Source: Coix lacryma-jobi var. lacryma-jobi
Lineage: Eukaryota; Streptophyta; Magnoliopsida; Poales; Poaceae
DNA length: 64,000 bases
Assembly (NCBI GenBank): GCA_009763385.1
Contig: CM019831.1
Location: 18,936,080 to 19,000,079, forward strand
Direction: 5' to 3'
The translations under genes and the position numbers were made by a program. Every line of letters begins with the position of its first letter. Within the stretch, counting starts at the first letter, position 1. Shown here one piece after another: positions 41,070 through 52,462 of this stretch. The notes under the pieces were generated by a model that was given only the letters and a program-made list of their open reading frames with translations, ran no database searches and had not been told where the DNA came from.

Positions 41070-43063
41070 TGCGGATACATGGGTTGTATTTCGGATCTTG
41101 AGATGACGAGTGATTGTCAACGGGTTTGATGTGCATGGTCTTTGGCTGTGTTGTGCAGGTGTGAGCTCGGAGACGGTGATCAAAGGCAAGGTGAAGGTCA
41201 AGTAGAGACGTGTCGTGCTGATGAACCCGGAGCGGTGAAGGGCGGACTGACGGATCGGTGGCTGGAGGATTAGCCGTGGTGGCTGATGATGCTGGGACAG
41301 CGATGAGCGGAGACTTGCGGGACATGGTGTGGCTTGGGTCGTGGACCTGAGTACGTGTCGGTGGACGGGGTGCACGGGCGATGCATCCCTCTACGACTTC
41401 GGTTTGGTGGTAGAGCCCCAGAAAAACCACCGAGTGGACAGTTTCCAGGTTTGGGCCTCAAAACCTGGGTGCTACCGGTTCCGAGTTTGGGCCACAAAAC
41501 TCGGGCTGAGGACGGTTTCCAGGTTTGGGCCTCAAACCTGGGCGCTGGCGGTTTTTGAGTTTGGGCCACTAAACTCAGCCGATGGACGACAGGTTTCCCG
41601 GTTTCAGCTCAAAACTGGGGAGGTCCAAGAAAAGGGACGGACGGCGAGTGGCGGCACATGGCGGCATCTGGTGAGGTCGTGTCGAGGCGAAGCTACCGGA
41701 TGCGCGGGTGTGGCCGTCGGATCGACTACACTCGAGTTGGTCAGGAATACCCTTAGGGTTTAGCCTGCTCGCTCATTAGCAGTAGGGGTAGAAGGGGAAT
41801 AATGTATTAGGCAATACAAGGAGAGGCAATCCCTCCCTCCAGACTATCTCAGCTATTGCTATTTTCACTCTAGGTTTTCCTGCCTTCCCATTCCCTGTTG
41901 TAGCTACTAAGATCCACAGAGACGACTAATCGTACCTCTGTGTTCTTGAGATTTTGAGGAAGTGAGACCGTAATCTCACCTCTTGTCTCTCGTGTGTTCG
42001 AGACACGGTTGAATTTGTGGTTGTGATTCGTGTTTTGAAATTGTTCTTCGTGTTCATCTTTTCTCCACGATTTTCCCGTCGCTCGATCTCTCTCTACACT
42101 ACGTCTTTTTCAAATCCACTTGAATCAACTTGTTCTTGATGTGAGGAGATCATTTCCACCGAAGGGAATTCAACTCAAACCTCACGAACAAGTAGATCAG
42201 GTCGATTTGATTTCGTGGCAACTTTTTCGTTCTTGCACCAATCTCTTCGAATTCCCGAAGTTTGAGTTGATTTGAGCGGATGATTTCTTAGGGATAGTCT
42301 TCCAACTACCTAGTGATCATCTTCTCCAAGTTTGGGATCAAGGATTTAGATTGGATCGAATTTGAGGAGATTTGGGAGAGAGGCGATCAAAATCGCCCTC
42401 TCTGCAAGGTCACGGACAATCCGCCGCTAGAGGCGCGGACAGTCCGGGCGTCGGGGACTTGGCCTGTTCAGTGGCCAAGCCTTCGCGCTGTTCGGCTGAA
42501 AAACAAACGGTGGACAATCTGCAGTTGGAGGTCGCGGATAGTCCGGGACCATCCAGGAAGACTTCAGCAACCTTGCTGTTTTGGTGTTTTGACTGGCGGA
42601 CAGTCCGCCACCAGACCGCGGACAGTCCGGCTCTGGGCGGACAGTCCAGGATCTTGCTGTGTGTTGGTGTTTGGTACAATTGCTCTCCCGACTTTTCGAT
42701 TGTGTTTCCGGAGCTCTCGTTTGCTCCTAGAGTTCACCAAGGAACCTCTCTAGGTATCTTTGCTACTTGTTAGCATTGGTATTTGGAGGAATACCGATGT
42801 AGCTCTCTATCTACGTTTGGGAGTAGGTTTTTGGGCTTGGACTTGACTCGGAGTTTGTGAGTTTTGGTTTGCTCTCGTTTGGTGGTGCCTCGCTGTGATC
42901 CTAGGGATCATCCGCCCTCTTTCCGAGGGTCGTGGACATCACGCTAGTGTCCGAAGCTTTTGGGGGTTGATTTGTTGGGACAAAGGCCAAAATTTCAAAA
43001 GAAATTTTTAGGCTCCCATTCACCCCCCTCTGGTCGTCTTGCTTTAGCATTCTCGGTCCTTCA
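41070..43063 (+). mobile_element. Sirevirus-type solo LTR, 1994 bp, complete
   Basis: It begins TGCGGATACATGGG, ends TCTCGGTCCTTCA and is flanked by a perfect ATTTT duplication (41065-41069 and 43064-43068). Its sense strand is plus. It belongs to the same subfamily as the solo LTRs at 2384 and 59282, with CGGACAGTCCG/CGGACTGTCCG modules at about 42435-42655 and the U3 hairpin array at about 41440-41615. Confidence 0.93.
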
Positions 43064-43068
43064 ATTTT

Positions 43069-44579
43069 ACTTTTGGTATTAGTGCAGTTAGATCTAGTAG
43101 ATGCATGCAGTGGCTTAATTTTGAATCCTATGTTAGAGTTTACTAGATTTTGTTATATTTTCCTTGCAACCTGGTTTGGTAGTTATGGGTAGATGTAAAT
43201 GCTTAGCCCCGCAGTCATGGTTGGGATGAGATGGTTTTAAACATAAATCTTGATTAATGATCTACGAAACACTGTGGTTTGGTAACTTTGGTAGTAATAT
43301 AGTGATTAGGTAAATCCGGCAGGATGGACCGTGTGGTGGTTATGGTTGCCATGAACTTGGTGTTGGTTTGGGTTTGGGTTTGGGTTTGTGGTTTGTTATC
43401 CTGCCTGGATCCCTAGGATCCGGTTCTTGAAGCATATAACCAGACAAAACAGCGCAAACCATGAGACCTATATGACTCTGGGACTAGCTAATTAATTAGA
43501 GAAGCCTTATGTGGCTATTAGTTTCATATGGACATGGGTATAGAAGGCTTCTTCTACGCAGGATACAGCTTGGTACGGGAGACCGGCTTCCAGGCTCGGT
43601 CACCAGTCCTGGAGTTATTACGGAACGTAGCTTCTATGTCGTGACATATGGAACTAATACACATAGAAGGACTCTTTGTAACGGCCTTGTAGTGAACCCT
43701 GTCGATCCACCTTGGAAGTGAGTCAAGAGGTTTGCCGACTCGGGCACAACGACAACATGACTCATGGGTAAAGATGTGCAAACTCTACAGAGTATAAAAC
43801 TGATATATGAGTCGTGCTCATGGTCACGAGCGGGCTTGGACTTCTTCGAGATTAGGTTTTTGGTTTGGTTCTGGTTCTGGTCATCTAATGGACTTCAGGT
43901 GCGGTTTGTCTGATGGACTTCAGGTGTGGATGTGTTTGGTGGACTCCAAGTGTGGTTGCTTGGTGGATTCCAAGTGTCGGTTGCTCGGTGGATCTCTGAG
44001 TGTGGTTTTGCTCGGTGGACTCCGAGTGTTGGTTCGGGTTCTGTGGAGTATGTGGTTATAACCTAGTAAATAGTTGCATAGGATTAATAGGGTTGTGTCA
44101 CTTTAGGTGCTCGTGTCAAACTGAGTCAGCATACCTTTGTTATTAGCTCCATGGCATATATTTCCTACACTTGTGGAGTACATTTCGATGTACTCACCCT
44201 TCCTTTTTGCCCCTGTGCTACCCCACCCAGACGTTGGAGTCTAGGACGAGGAGCAGGAGTACCCAAAAGACGGTGGATACGATCCAAACAACTTGTACCC
44301 AGAAGACGGTAGATACGACCCAGACGACTTGTACTAGGTTGGTGCTACCCCCGGTCGACCTTCCTGTGGAGATTACGTCCAGTTTCCGCGAGTCTTCATT
44401 AGTGTCTACGTGAAAGTCTGTACTTTTCTTTTGGACCCGAGGGTCACTTTTGTAATAAAGTTCGATATATTAATAAAGCATTGTTTTTGATATTACTGTG
44501 ATATTGATATATGTATGAAAATTGATCCTGACATACATATATTGTGCCCCAATTTTGTTCTTAAAATCAGGCTGCGACA
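43069..44579 (+). mobile_element. Ty3-gypsy-type LTR or 3' part of one
   Basis: The text from about 43420 onward (AACCAGACAAAACAGCG, TGAGTCAAGAGGTTTGCCGA, TATAAAACTGATAT) and the end 'TTAAAATCAGGCTGCGACA' resemble LTRs of grass gypsy elements. AATAAA at 44454-44459 would be its poly(A) signal. The left terminus and a target duplication were not identified, so it may be a solo LTR or a truncated one. The internal start near 43069 could include part of the element broken at 41069. Confidence 0.5.
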
Positions 44580-45400
44580 CTCATAAAGTTAGATTTTTTT
44601 AATAAGTTTCTAATTAAATGTATTTTTTGAAAACAGAATTTTTATTTAACCAAACTACAAGACATCGAGATGATACATAGACTTTGGAACACTCCAAGCC
44701 TCTGCCTGACTAAGAGAGTCAGAGGCACATAGCATAAAGGAAAACGAAAAACAACAACTGATGATAGTCAATCCGTAGACTAAACCACCATCCAAACGCC
44801 TGGGAAAAGAAGGCCTTCGCCACCTGCTCCAACTGTCGTGAGACCACTATAACTATACCTTGCATATCCGACCGCCGGAGAATATCCCAAGAATGGAGTC
44901 GATGGGTAGCTACATAGATAACATGTAAACGAGAATATAATTTTTTCTTTTCAAAAACAATGTCATTCCTTTACAACCATATAGATCAGGCAATCACTCC
45001 TGCTCACAGAAGAACTAAAGATCTCAACTCTTTCTTGACACCATACAACCAACTACCAAACATATGCGACATACTTTGAGGTTTTGCTAAATTCAAAGCT
45101 ATGTGAGCAACGCTTCAGATCGATCGTGCAAAACGACAATCAATAAACAAGTGTTGAATTGTCTCATCCTTGTGACAAAAGCAACAAGTTGTGTTTCCTT
45201 GCGATTTATGATTGATTAAATTATCCTTAGTTAACACAACACCTCTCCTCAGGTACCACAAGAAAAATTTAAACTTAAGGAGAGCTTTCAATTTCTAAAA
45301 TCTCTTGTTAGTATTTGGTATTGGAGTTTAGATCATAGGTCTATAGAATAATTTCACCGAGAACTTACCATTTTGATACAAGGGCCAATGAAATTCATCA
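44580..45400 (-). pseudogene. L1-type LINE remnant: 3' end of ORF2 (zf-RVT region)
   Basis: The minus strand, with breaks, encodes 'FKFFLWYLRRGVVLTKDNL' (about 45280-45225), then a zinc-binding block 'CCFCHKDETIQHLFIDC' (about 45195-45145) and a tail with 'WLYGVKKELRSLVL'. This is the zf-RVT domain at the C-terminus of plant L1 ORF2. No RT core is present, as in a 5'-truncated insertion. Other short frames on either strand are not supported. Confidence 0.7.
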
Positions 45401-45615
45401 TGATTTGTGATAATTGGAGACTACCCACAAACATGTCAGCAATTGACTCCATGAAACTAGTTTCGAACCTATCAAATCTCTCTCCTCCAAAAGATGTTTG
45501 GAGGCATTCAAACGAGGACTTCCAAATGGATACAAATTTTGGTCTAGCAAAGTTACAATTAAACGTACAAGAATGGCAAGATTTCATCGATCCTGGTAAG
45601 TCAGCCCTGATAGCA

Positions 45616-45716
45616 TCACGTATTCACGTTTCTTTCACACACCAACAACCAACCGCACCCACTAAGTTCACGATTCACGTTTTCTCTCGTACCAACAACC
45701 AACCGCACCCACTAAA
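45616..45716. repeat. Two-copy tandem repeat of about 50 bp
   Basis: 'ACCAACAACCAACCGCACCC' followed by ACTAA occurs at about 45641 and again at 45691, each preceded by ATTCACGTTT.TCT. The two units are about 90% alike. Function unknown. Confidence 0.75.
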
Positions 45717-45863
45717 TTTCCTTCCACAAGGACCCGCGCATTGATTTAAATCCAGTCCGACACAGTTTTCATTGCACCGTGTCTCTTGACGACGATAGCT
45801 GTGCCTGTGCGCCTGTACGACCTGTGACTTTTCCTCGCACATGCTTATTTGCTTAAGGATGAA
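45717..45863. other. Short spacer upstream of the hAT element
   Basis: No gene or repeat recognised. It would have been contiguous with the CRK leader before the hAT inserted. Confidence 0.4.
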
Positions 45864-46893
45864 CAGGGCCGGTCCTCACACTATCCGCACTCATGAACCT
45901 CTATATTCATCCTCTATACATCCTAGTCATCAAGATTCTCTCCTCTATATGTAATTCTTCTGCACTCATTCATTATCTATATCATCCTCTATCTACTGTG
46001 GGGCTCATCTATCACTTTATCTAAATATATGCATGTGAGATCTTGTTTTGAAGGATTTATTCAAACAAATTTAACTGTGCAATCAGAATTTAATTTGTTT
46101 TTTAGTTTGTGAGTTATAACATTTTTTATAGCTAGTTAGCAATAGCAGGGCCCACAGATGTACTTTCTCCCTCTCATCCACGCTGCAGGAGGGAGCAGCA
46201 GGAGCGGACCCTCGCTTGCTTGCGCTGGTAGCGTGCTTGCACTATTCGCCAAATTTGAAGGGCGGCCTCTGTTTAGTGTTTGGTTTACAGGAGCCAGTGC
46301 AGCACATTTTAACACTATCTCGATGTGTATTTCTATTTAGTGGATTGTATACCGTTCCCACTGCAGGTAGTCTGAGGGGGGAGGCACGGCCGTTCTAGGC
46401 TTCTAATCAAGAATACACAGTACACATAATAACAATAAAATTAGTCCTCTCACAAAAAACAACAGGATTAGTATAATCATACACACATATTTTGATCACA
46501 ATTAATCATAATAGATATGCATGTGTCCTAGTCTCTCTATTTTCAAATTTTACCACTGGGTCACCCAATGATGTGGGTGCTTATGTCATAATTCCAATTC
46601 TACCCACGTCAAGACCAGCATAAAAGGTGAACCTATATTTTTTTCTCTTGACACAAATTACATTTGGGAAAAATAAATTAGTACTTTGTTACAAGAAAGA
46701 TAGAGGCCATTATATTTTCCGACTCTATTCGCTTGAGCTTATTGGCTAAATTAGCCCTACTTTCTAGTTGTGGTCTTGTGAAACAATGTTTTTTTTTCTC
46801 ATATAAATCAGTTTTTTTTATTTTAAGTGTTTGTATTAAGGGTTCATACTTATAGATTCATTCTAGACCCCTGGAATCTAAGGACCGGCCCTG
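45864..46893. mobile_element. Non-autonomous hAT element, 1030 bp
   Basis: The ends are CAGGGCCGGTCCT and its exact inverse AGGACCGGCCCTG. They are flanked by a perfect 8-bp duplication AGGATGAA (45856-45863 and 46894-46901), the hallmark of hAT insertions. The interior has no transposase. It lies only 82 bp upstream of the CRK start codon and so probably disrupts or supplies that promoter. Confidence 0.93.
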
Positions 46894-46975
46894 AGGATGA
46901 AGATGCCCCTCGTTAGCTCTCAGTGCAGCTAGCTAGCTTTTCCCCTTTCCCCTTCCGCGGCCGCGCGAGGCAGCC

Positions 46976-49001
46976 ATGGTTCTCATGCTCCTCTTGCTCA
47001 TCCTTTGCCTCCGGCCAATGGTGATCGCCGCTCAGCCCTGGCAGATCTGCGGCACCAGCAACTACGCGGCCAACAGCACATACCAATTCAACGTCGACTC
47101 GCTGTCGTACGACCAACTTTCAATAGGCAGCGTCCCCACCAGAACTTTCAATAATAGAGCCCATAGGGAAAGTTTTGGCCATTGCCTTGGTTGCTCCACT
47201 ACTGGCATTGTTTATCTGCATTGCGGTTCTGTTCCGATTTACAAGGCACAATAAAGGTAAGCAAATCTACCAAAATATGTTATGTTTATGAGTTTATAAA
47301 CTAATAAATTAACTCATAGTATCGTGCATCGAGTCTTAATTAGGTAACCGGAACACGAATGAAGATGAAGCACTAATTTTGGGACTAGATGGAGGGAATT
47401 CAGAATTCAAAATTTATGAATTCTCACAAGTATTAGAGGCCACAGGTAATTTCTCAGAAGAAAACAAACTTGGGCAAGGCTGAGGCTTCGGTCCTGTGTA
47501 CAAGGTAAAGAGGGTAAAGGAAATACAAGCATGTGAGCTTACAAGGAGAGACAAAATCAGTCAATGACTGAACAATGCTGAGAAACAGATATATATTGTG
47601 CAATTCACTCTGCATTAGCCTATTATATATCATGGTCAGAGTGTCAAAGGACAATTGAAATCGCACAATCATGACTAATCCCATCTCTTTGACTTTTGCA
47701 TTTGTCTCTAGGGCCAATTTCCTAATGGGGTGGAGATAGCAGTAAAAAGACTTGCTTCTCAGTCAGGGAGGCCTAACAGAGTTCAAAAACGAAATTCAAC
47801 TCATAGCAAAGCTCCAGCACACAAATCTGGTTAGGCTCTTGGGATGTTGTTTTCAGGGGCTGGAGAAAATACTAATTTACGAATATTTGCCAAATAAAAG
47901 CTTGGATTTCTTCATTTTTGGTATTACTTCTCACAGTACCACAGTAAAAACAATTCTTTGTTCATTATTTGCAAAATGTATTTGCTCAAACATATATATT
48001 TATGTTATATTGGTTTGCAGATGAAACAAGGAGAGCTTTATTAGATTGGAATAAACGCCTAGCAATAATAGATGGGATAGCACAAGGACTTCTTTATTTA
48101 CATAAGCACTCTCGGCTGCGTGTCATCCACAGAGATCTCAAAGCAGGCAACATTCTATTGGACTGTGAAATGTGCCCTAAAATTTCAGATTTTGGGCTTG
48201 CAAAAATATTTAGCACAAATGATACTGAAGGGAATACAAAAACAATTGCTGGGACATAGTAAGATTTTCATATGAATCAGTAGGATCCATCCTATATAGT
48301 TGTCAAAAAGCAAATACTGTCATGTCACTTTAATGTTTCTGATATACACCTCCTTTCAGTATATATGGCTCCAGAGTACGCCTGTGAGGGCCTGTTTTCA
48401 ATCAAATCCGATGTATTCAGCTTTGGTGTGCTAATGCTTGAGATTGTCAGTGGAAAAAGAACATCAAGTTTTCATCGATATGGAGAATTCATTAACCTCC
48501 TTGGACACGTAAGTATGTTGTTTACGTTATAAAGATATGTAGTGATTCATGTATCCAATGATCTCCCAGAAGTTTAGAGTGGCATCGCTATCTTATGGAT
48601 GAGATCATTAATTAGAATCAAGCTGCTGAAGTCATTAAGATTGTCATCTACATATTTCGACATCATTGACGACTGTACACTTGTTGCAGGCATGGAAGAT
48701 GTGGAATGATGAAACATGGCTTCAACTTGTAGACACGTCACTATTAGCTGATGTTGAGCCTCGTGCACTAGAGATGATGATGAGATGTATCAACATAGCT
48801 CTGCTTTGCGTGCAAGAGAGTGCAGCTGATCGACCCACTATGTCAGAGGTTGTTGCAATGCTAAGCAACGACAGTGTGACCCTAGCTGAGCCGAAGCACC
48901 CAGCATTTTTCAACCTCAGGGTGACAAACGAAGAGCCGTCAACTGTTGTTGTGGCATCCAGTGTTAATGGAATGACAATGTCCGTTGTAGATGGCAGATA
49001 G
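46976..49001 (+). pseudogene. Cysteine-rich (DUF26) receptor-like kinase, disrupted
   Basis: Exon 1 (46976 to about 47257) encodes a signal peptide ('MVLMLLLLILCLRPMVIAA') and only the start of the first DUF26 domain ('WQICGTSNYAANSTYQFN'). It then jumps, in another frame, to the transmembrane helix ('VLAIALVAPLLALFICIAVLF'), so most of the ectodomain is deleted. Later exons give the juxtamembrane and kinase: 'FSQVLEATGNFSEENKLGQG' then an in-frame TGA then 'GFGPVYK' (about 47480), 'VEIAVKRLA' with a 1-bp shift before 'GLTEFKNEIQLIAKLQHTNLVRLL' (47780-47840), 'HRDLKAGNILL' (from 48128), 'DFGLAK', 'YMAPEYACEG' (48360-48380), and a C-terminal exon ending at 49001. Intron positions match the CRK family. 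Intact members are plasma-membrane kinases in immunity and stress signalling. The stop in the glycine loop, the frameshift and the lost ectodomain make a functional receptor unlikely. Confidence 0.88.
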
Positions 49002-49299
49002 CTATCAATGGTAGTGCAGTGGTTATCCATTCAAGAGTTTTCTCTGTTTCATTTCTGAAACTGTATATCAATATAATATAAAAACGAGATAATAAATGTC
49101 AGTTCAATGGCAATGTAAGCCTTGCACCTGAGTAGCAGAAGTAATTGCCAACAGAGAGCTCTCCATCTACAATCCCTGGACCAGGCGTGATTAGCGGAGA
49201 GGCGGAATCTGGCGATTTGAAGGCGGCTCCGCAAGCGCTTCGTTGCCGCGTAGGCCGCCGGCCGGTCGCCGGCGTTGATCCTTTGTGGTTCCCTCCGCG

Positions 49300-52200
49300 G
49301 TGCTATGGAGGATGCCTCCTGTAGCCCTCGCGCCGTCAATCCAGTCGGAGTTCCGGAAGGCCACGGCGGCGGACTATCTTCCCAGTCGCAGTGCATGCCT
49401 CGGCAAGTTCTGGGAGCCCTTGTCTGACTCCGATTCAGACTGTGAGGACCTCGGAGATGCCGATCTCTGGCCATGGGCGTTGTCCAATCTCCATTGCGTT
49501 CATCGGTTCTGCCGAAATCCAAGTGCGCGTCGGTTCTGCCGGAGGCCATTGCGCCGGCGTCGAGAGCTTCCCCACCGGAGCAGCTGGTACCTCGGCGGAA
49601 GGCTCCTTGGAAGTCAGTTTGGCGTGGCCCTATTCCCCAGCCATGCATCACGCCATTGCCAACTATCGGTGAAGTCCTGGCCGCGGCGTGGCAACGATCA
49701 CCGGCGGCGGCGAGCTCGCGGCGTCGCGATCCGCAGCGTGCAGACGGTGCCGATTCAATTATTTTGGTGGACCTGTTTAGGCTGGTACGAAGCGGGCCCT
49801 CGCCGGATGACCTGCCTTCGTCTGGGCCATACGGCATCCTACGAGCCCGTTTTGCAAAGTCACGAGGCGCTACGATCGCAGCACCAGCGCCGCCCCTGTT
49901 CGCAGCACCGACGCCGCCTCCGTTCCCTCATCCTCGACACTCTGCGCCCGCGAACCCTAAGCGCACCTTCCGGGACGTGCTGATGGCGGGCACTGATGCG
50001 GACGCTCTGCCCCTCCGTGGTGGGCGAGGAGGTCGCGGCTGCCGTGGGCGTGGTCACGGCCCACAGCTGTTGGTTCCCCAGGGACGCGGCCGAGATGCAG
50101 CTCGCGGGCGTGGCGCGCCTGCTGGTGGCCGGGGCGGACCCGCTGGCGGTCGTGCAGTGCAACCTGCGGCAGCTACACCTCATGGCGGGGCCAACCCTTC
50201 AGGTGGTGGTCGTGGCCGGGGAGGAGACGTTGCAGCTGACGCTGCTCCTGGTGGTCAGCAGGTCGACGTGCCGCACATCGGCCAGTTCGTACATAAGGCG
50301 GGGGGACATGCTCAAGGTGATCAAGGCCAAAAGAGGAAAAAAAAGAGGTGAATGCGAGGATCCAGTGCACCATCTGCTCGGATAACCACTACTCCAGCCA
50401 GTGCACCATTCTCCGGGGCCCGAAACCCACGGTTGCTCATTGCGGAGCAGCTGAGGATAGTAACGGGTTTTTTCATATTCAGCAGGCAAGGAATAGTCAT
50501 ATCGTCAATTCCGCTCTATCGCCAGTTGCAGCTCATGTTACCGTGGAGGCAGGCCGGGTGACTCCTACCCTGCTTCGTTCAGAATTGGCAAGAGTTATTT
50601 CAGTCCAGTGGGAGTGGGATGTGCAGGAGCTGGGGGATGGGTCTTTCGTGGTGCCATTCCCTAGTAAGGGCGAATTGGATCGTATGGTGGCTGTTCGGTC
50701 GTTGACGACGAAGAGCAAGGAGGCCACCATTATTTTTGAGGAGTTTGTCGATGATATTCAGGTTATCAGAGCTTTGGATCAGGTCTGGGTCACGGTTACT
50801 AAGGTACCTCGCCCACTTCGGTCTTCCTTCCTTTGTGGGCGGTTGATACTATTATTGGTGCTACCCAGAGGGTGGATATGGTTCACCTTCGGTCTACAGG
50901 TCAGGTTCGGATTTTGGTCGCAGTGATGATTGACAAGAAAGAGATTCCTAAGATGGCAGATGTTGTGTTGGGACCAACATTTGCCGCATCTACTTCACTC
51001 CCGACGAAGCGCCAGTTCATGAGGATTTTGATCCAGAGGAGGATGATACACTTGGGGATGAGAACAAGGACAATGAGGCTGAGGTTCTGATAAGGAGATG
51101 GAGGATGCTGAAGCTCGTGAACCTTTGGCCAAGAATAATAGTGCTCCTGGTTCTTCTTCTCAGGCCCCCCTCAGGGCATGCCCCCTCAGCAGCAGGCCTC
51201 CCTGGTGGAGGAAGCTAGCTCGGTGGTCCAGCTGCCGGAGTTACTGGAGGCTGACTCTCTTGTCGCGACGGAGGTTGTTTCACTTTTGTCTTTTCAGCAG
51301 GATGCGACAGGGGGTGGCGGTGGGGCGTTGGTGGGCTTTCTGCAGCCGACCTTCAGCTGGCTGTGGCCAGTGGTACACTGCAGCAGCGGGGTGCCGCTGC
51401 TGTGCAGACGGGTGTTGAGGCTGTGGTGGCTGATGCCGCCCCGGCAGAGGACGTCGGGGAGCTAGCCTCTGTGCAGGCCGGTGCTGCTGCCGGGCAGGCG
51501 GTGTCCGCGGAGCTGGTGGCTCCTGTGCTGCCGACCTCACCGGGCCAGCCAGGGATCGCCTGGCCTAGGCGACCTCGGTGCGTCTTCGGTCTCCCGAGTT
51601 CTGGCCGGTGCTGCTACCGGGCAGGAGGGTGGCCGCGGGGCTGGGGGCTCCTGCTGCTGCCGGCCTCGAGGGGGCCAGCCGGGAGTCGCCTGGCCTAGGC
51701 GACCACGGCGTGGCTTCGAGCTCTCGTGAGAAGGCCATGGCGCCTATGCTGGCCGCGGCTGGCAGTGAGCTGGCTGTGGCCAGCCAGGCCAAGATGTCAG
51801 AGCTCCACGACTCAGGGCGTTCGGCGTGCTGTGGAGGTCGTGGCGGGTGGTGACGTTGTTCTTCCCGCCGTAAGGACAGAGGTGGCGCCTCAGCTAGCTT
51901 CTATAGCTGGCTCTGGGGGGCTGCCTCAGGTGGGCGGTGTCTTGGAGGGGTTGCATGTCGCGGCTCCTGGAGCGAAGGGCAACGTAAAGTTGCGCCGGAG
52001 CTCCAGGAATTCGAGTTCGGCAGACGAGCACGCCCTCCTCAAGGCAGAGAGGCTCACGGCTAAGAAGAATCTGGAGGAACCAGGTATTTCTTTTACTAGC
52101 TTTTCAGATTCCAAGATTTTAGCAAACCTTGGTAGGTTAGGCATCAACCTAGGTTCTTCAGATTTAGTTCTATTAAGAATCTAGAGGTTGAGAGGTTGGT

Positions 52201-52462
52201 AGTGTCTGCTAACCCTAAAAAATGCTCCTCAAAATCTATTCACACTTATCTGACAAGTGATGATGACGATGAGGGTCGTTTGGAGTCAGCTCTCAATCAT
52301 ACCTATGGTAATCTGATTGAGAACTCTCATGAGGCGGAAAATGATCATATTTTGGATCTTTCACCCCTCCATCGTCGGAAGAAATATTCTAAAGCCAAAA
52401 TTTCTAAGAAAGGCAAACTTCCGTTTAAACCAAAAACCCCTTCAAAAATTATTAGAAGATGA
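49300..52462 (+). pseudogene. LINE ORF1 (RNA-binding protein, DUF4283-like and zinc knuckle)
   Basis: Three frames must be joined. The start 'MPPVALAPSIQSEFRKATAADYLPSRSACLGKFWEPLSDSDSD' (from about 49309) leads to a Pro/Gly/Arg-rich region (49960-50350) with 'GRGGRGCRGRG', and a break at an A run (about 50338). Then come a zinc knuckle 'CTICSDNHYSSQC' (about 50366-50404) and a DUF4283-like segment with 'SVQWEWDVQELGDGSFVVPFPSKGELDRM' (50600-50700). Further breaks follow in a region of low complexity (51100-51900). The basic tail 'RRSSRNSSSADEHALLKAERLTAKKNL' (51990-52075) and an acidic end close it. It would coat the LINE RNA. Confidence 0.75.

Larger units (their letters stand above)
39574..42455 (+). 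repeat. 2.88-kb direct repeat, right copy
   Basis: Matches 24779-27661. Identity is complete by eye to about 40180. After that single-base losses or gains are frequent, for example within TTTGGG, AACCC, TTTCC and AAAACC runs. It continues past 42455 into the rest of the solo LTR. Confidence 0.95.

Noticed and set aside
51280..51860. Several 75-110-codon frames on both strands
   Set aside because: GC-rich low-complexity section of LINE ORF1; the plus-strand path is broken but continuous with the LINE.
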